From assembly GCA_021828925.1 (NCBI GenBank), contig JAJZCT010000139.1:1-7839 (forward strand): a DNA stretch of 7,839 bases, read 5' to 3'. Below are positions 5,219 to 7,839 of the stretch, in pieces. The DNA is from Planctomycetota bacterium. GTDB taxonomy: Bacteria; Planctomycetota; Phycisphaerae; WQYP01. Both the position numbers and the translations under genes were made by a program. The number at the start of each line of letters is the position of its first letter. Position 1 is the stretch's first letter. The notes under the pieces were generated by a model that was not told where the DNA came from, ran no database searches, and saw nothing but the letters and a program-made list of their open reading frames with translations.

Positions 5219-6769
5219 ATGGGCGTGACAATGATTTCGCAGATGCTTGGACCTATAGATTTGGGCAGTATCGTTGCGGCGTTTTGGCTGCCGCATGGTG
5301 AATCCACGTTCAGCCCGCAAGTGCAGTTTCTCTGGAATTTCTGGTATTGGATATCGGTATTTTTCACGGTTCTGATCGTCGGCCTGATGGTGTTTTTTGT
5401 GGTTCGCTATCGGCACACCAAAGACCGGACGATCGCCGAACCATCTCCTTCGCATAATAACCCCTTGGAAATTACCTGGACCGTTATTCCGCTGATCATC
5501 GTTATGGTGATCTTTGCGCTGGGTTTTACGGAATACATGAACATGGATTCCCCGCCCGCCAACAGCTATAACATCCATGTCATCGCCCAGAAGTGGAGTT
5601 GGACGTTTGTTTATGAAAATGGAGCCATCAGCAATACGCTTTATTTGCCCGTTGATAAGCCCGTGAAATTAAATATGACCTCTAAAGACGTGCTGCATGG
5701 GTTTTGGATTCCCGATCTTTCCATCCAGAGAGATGTTGTGCCGGGCCGCGTCATGACCACCTGGGTGGAAGCCACAAAGGCAGGTACCTATTGGCTGCAA
5801 TGCGCCGAATATTGCGGCGATGGTCACTCGGAAATGCGAGCGCATGTCGTGGTTGAACCGTATCCGAAATTCCAGCAACAGATTCTTGCAGCCGCCAATA
5901 TCTTCGAGGAAAAGGGCGAACCGTTGCCTTTGGCCGCTGTGGGAAAAAAGCTGTATGTCACATTGGGTTGCCTGGGCTGCCACTCTGTGGATGGTTCCAA
6001 AGGTACCGGTCCATCCTGGAAGAATCTTGCTGGTTCCCAAGAAGTTCTCGCCAATGGCAAGAAGGTGGCCATTGATTATGCATTCCTGAAAACGATGATT
6101 ACTCATCCCGGCCGCGTGCTGATCAAAGGATTTCCCGCGGGCGTTATGCCCAGCTACGGCTCGCGCTTTACCGGTAAAAATGTCAAAAATCTTTATGCTG
6201 TTGTCTGGTACATCAACAGCTTAAGCAAGAATTCCAATAAAGCCTCCCAGCCCCCCGTACCCAATAAACCCGCTGATAGCGAGCCGGCTGCATCATCCAA
6301 GTCCGCCAAGGCTGCGACATCTGCAACCGCCGCCGTCCCCGCAAGTGCAAAAGCCTCAGCGACCCCCGTGGCCAAAGTGCCTGCCGGCCCCCAACCTGTT
6401 GCGTTACATGTTTTGGGAGCGAAACTTTATAAGTCGCTGGGATGTATCGGATGTCATACGGTCAATGGCCAGCCGGGCGTTGGCCCCACTTGGAAGAATC
6501 TGGCGGGTTATCCGCAAAAACTCACCACCGGCAAAACCGTCATTGCGGATTATAAATTTCTACGCACCATGATTCTGGATCCCGGCAAAATGGACGTTGT
6601 CGGTTCACCGGCCGGCGTGATGCCCAATATGTACAAATTCCAGTTATCCGGCAAAAAGCATCCCCATGAGAATAAATTAAATGCGATTATCTGGTATATT
6701 AATACACTAAGTAACCGCAGCAGCAAGGCGACAGAGCCTCCTGTTCCGGATGTTCCGGCCGCCAAGTAA
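5219..6769 (+). CDS. coxB: Cytochrome c oxidase subunit II (CuA) with two fused cytochrome c domains
   Basis: Subunit II of a caa3-type oxidase: it accepts electrons from cytochrome c and passes them through CuA to haem a of CoxA. In the 516-aa protein two membrane helices (about 36-63 and 86-104) precede the cupredoxin domain. That has the aromatic KWSW patch (125-128) and a complete CuA set: His160, Cys195, Glu197, Cys199, His203 and Met206. Then come two class I cytochrome c domains: haem motif CLGCH at 251-255 with Met310, and CIGCH at 409-413 with Met468. An Ala/Ser/Lys/Pro linker (about 349-391) separates them. Usual caa3 CoxB has a single such domain and about 300-350 aa. The second domain is nearly the same as that of the anchored cytochrome upstream. 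AGGAG (5211-5215) lies only 3 nt from ATG 5219; GTG 5225, with 9 nt, is a possible alternative start. Confidence 0.95.
   Translation: MGVTMISQMLGPIDLGSIVAAFWLPHGESTFSPQVQFLWNFWYWISVFFTVLIVGLMVFFVVRYRHTKDRTIAEPSPSHNNPLEITWTVIPLIIVMVIFALGFTEYMNMDSPPANSYNIHVIAQKWSWTFVYENGAISNTLYLPVDKPVKLNMTSKDVLHGFWIPDLSIQRDVVPGRVMTTWVEATKAGTYWLQCAEYCGDGHSEMRAHVVVEPYPKFQQQILAAANIFEEKGEPLPLAAVGKKLYVTLGCLGCHSVDGSKGTGPSWKNLAGSQEVLANGKKVAIDYAFLKTMITHPGRVLIKGFPAGVMPSYGSRFTGKNVKNLYAVVWYINSLSKNSNKASQPPVPNKPADSEPAASSKSAKAATSATAAVPASAKASATPVAKVPAGPQPVALHVLGAKLYKSLGCIGCHTVNGQPGVGPTWKNLAGYPQKLTTGKTVIADYKFLRTMILDPGKMDVVGSPAGVMPNMYKFQLSGKKHPHENKLNAIIWYINTLSNRSSKATEPPVPDVPAAK
6398..6766 (+). repeat. Cytochrome c module, copy B (second haem domain of CoxB)
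   Basis: CoxB residues 394-516 form the partner of the module at 3790-4155. The first CoxB cytochrome domain (about 241-350) is a more distant relative, roughly half identical, but shares the same tail style (SNKASQPPVP). This fits a CoxB that first had one domain and later gained a second from the anchored-cytochrome lineage. Confidence 0.85.
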
Positions 6770-6798
6770 CCTGCCGGGAAGAATGTAATTAAAAAGGC

Positions 6799-6821
6799 GT
6801 ATCCATCAGTTGTTTGGATAC
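6799..6821 (+). other. Hairpin directly upstream of the coxA ribosome binding site
   Basis: GTATCCA (6799-6805) and TGGATAC (6815-6821) form a perfect 7-bp stem with a 9-nt loop. The coxA Shine-Dalgarno GGAG begins one base after the stem. No T-run follows. It lies in the 65-bp coxB-coxA gap and could influence coxA translation or mRNA processing between the two genes. Confidence 0.45.
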
Positions 6822-6822
6822 T

Positions 6823-6826
6823 GGAG
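6823..6826 (+). promoter_or_regulatory. Ribosome binding site deciding the coxA start
   Basis: GGAG lies 8 nt before ATG 6835 but only 2 nt before the in-frame ATG 6829. The second ATG is therefore the better start, which shortens the protein by two residues. Confidence 0.65.
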
Positions 6827-6834
6827 TAATGAAA

Positions 6835-7839
6835 ATGACAGCGATAACGGGAAGCAGCTTTGGCGACGCACCCACTGCGACCGCCAAGCCTGACAATTAC
6901 CTCACACACGGTAAAACCATCGGCTCCTGGCTCTTCACGCTCGACCATAAACGCATCGGTATTATGTACCTGATTACCGGATTGCTGGCTTTCTTCATCG
7001 GCGGTATGCTCGCTGAAGTGATCCGCACGCAGTTGCTGGTGCCCCAAGGTTTAGTCTTCCACGGCACCGGTTCTGTGGCCTCCAGTTACTCTGCATACCG
7101 CTATTACAATCAGGTCTTCACACTCCATGGCATTGTCATGGTGTTTCTGGTGCTGATCCCCTTGATTCCCGGCGCTTTGGGGAATTTTGCCTTGCCGCTG
7201 ATGCTGGGTGCCAAAGACGTCGCTTTCCCCAAACTCAATTTAATCAGTTATTACCTTTACGTCAGCGGGGCAATTCTGGCCATTGTATCAACCGTGCTTG
7301 GTGCGGTGGATACCGGTTGGACCTTTTACACCCCGTTCAGCATTCAGACCGAATCGTATGTGGTTGTCATGGTGTTGGGTATATTCCTTATCGGGTTCAG
7401 TTCCATATTCACCGGCATCAACTTCATGGTCACCATTCACAAACTCCGCCCGCCCGGTATGAGCTGGTTCCGGATGCCGCTTTTCCTATGGGCCATTTAT
7501 GCCACGTCACTGATTCAAGTCGCCGCCACACCTGTGGTGGGCATCACCTTTGTGCTGCTGATGATGGAGCGCGTCATGGGCATCGGCATATTTAATCCGG
7601 CTCTGGGCGGGAATCCGGTGTTGTTCCAGGAATTTTTCTGGTTCTACTCTCATCCTGCGGTTTACATTATGATCCTGCCCGCGATGGGCATTGTCAGTGA
7701 AGTCATTCCCACGTTCAGCCGCAAGCATATTTTCGGATATGAATTTATCGCCTTAAGCTCTCTGGCTATTGCGTTGATCGGCTTTCTGGTGTGGGGCCAC
7801 CATATTTTCGTCAACGGTCAATCCGCGGAACTTGACGCC
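6835..7839 (+). CDS. coxA: Cytochrome c oxidase subunit I, A2-type (3' end beyond the window)
   Basis: The catalytic subunit of the haem-copper oxygen reductase: it reduces O2 to water at a haem a3/CuB centre and pumps protons. The open frame runs to the window edge (335 residues seen; the family is usually 530-600 aa or more). The start of the fold is clear: [15 protein letters not shown] (32-46), low-spin haem ligand His98 in FTLHGIVM, and [20 protein letters not shown] (116-135) with the D-channel-position Asp128. Helix VI reads WFYSHPAVY: CuB ligand His273, cross-linking Tyr277, the Tyr271-Ser272 pair and Ala275 where A1-type enzymes have Glu. The other CuB ligands His322 and His323 follow in WGHHIF. 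The YS motif without the Glu is the A2-type signature, known from Rhodothermus and Thermus caa3 oxidases, which matches the caa3-type CoxB. Confidence 0.95.
   Translation, partial: MTAITGSSFGDAPTATAKPDNYLTHGKTIGSWLFTLDHKRIGIMYLITGLLAFFIGGMLAEVIRTQLLVPQGLVFHGTGSVASSYSAYRYYNQVFTLHGIVMVFLVLIPLIPGALGNFALPLMLGAKDVAFPKLNLISYYLYVSGAILAIVSTVLGAVDTGWTFYTPFSIQTESYVVVMVLGIFLIGFSSIFTGINFMVTIHKLRPPGMSWFRMPLFLWAIYATSLIQVAATPVVGITFVLLMMERVMGIGIFNPALGGNPVLFQEFFWFYSHPAVYIMILPAMGIVSEVIPTFSRKHIFGYEFIALSSLAIALIGFLVWGHHIFVNGQSAELDA

Noticed and set aside
1..7839. CRISPR arrays, tRNA or rRNA genes, insertion sequences
   Set aside because: No regularly spaced direct repeats, no tRNA-like cloverleaf and no transposase-like frame were seen; the only long repeat is the 98-bp inverted pair.

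Overview
The window is one strand-uniform respiratory gene cluster. It holds the 3' part of an alternative complex III (ACIII, act) operon followed by a caa3-type cytochrome c oxidase module. The genes, all on the plus strand, are actC (3' fragment), actD, actE, actF, a membrane-anchored monohaem cytochrome c, an SCO/SenC copper chaperone, a diheme coxB and coxA (3' end outside the window). This arrangement is known from Planctomycetota and other PVC bacteria, Acidobacteriota, Rhodothermota/Bacteroidota and Myxococcota. The medium GC content and the protein style suggest an aerobic Gram-negative bacterium, perhaps Planctomycetota/PVC, but I cannot fix the phylum from sequence alone.

Layout. 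Positions 1-98 are an exact inverted copy of positions 1289-1386 (the start of actE) and cut into actC; this is either an assembly or amplification chimera or a real rearrangement. From 99 to 4158 the act genes are tightly packed (gaps of 45, 4, 16 and 7 bp). A 136-bp gap (4159-4294) separates the act half from the sco-cox half. It contains an extended -10 promoter candidate placed inside a perfect 10-bp dyad, plus further palindromes. From 4295 to the window end come sco, coxB and coxA, with a 65-bp gap before coxA that contains a hairpin next to the coxA Shine-Dalgarno.

How the genes work together. ACIII oxidises quinol through its membrane subunits (ActC and ActF being the NrfD-like ones) and passes electrons through its cytochrome subunits (ActA outside the window, ActE here). 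From there they flow to cytochrome c domains attached to the oxidase. The extra anchored cytochrome and the two C-terminal cytochrome domains of CoxB provide a covalently tethered wire to CuA, then to haem a and the haem a3/CuB site of CoxA. SCO delivers copper for CuA assembly.

The most notable points are these. CoxB carries two tandem cytochrome c domains instead of the usual one. Its second domain is about 85% identical (hand count, 102 of 120 residues) to the domain of the separate anchored cytochrome upstream, although many synonymous codons differ. CoxA has the YS-motif (A2-type) helix VI. An operator-like dyad surrounds a promoter between the two halves of the cluster.
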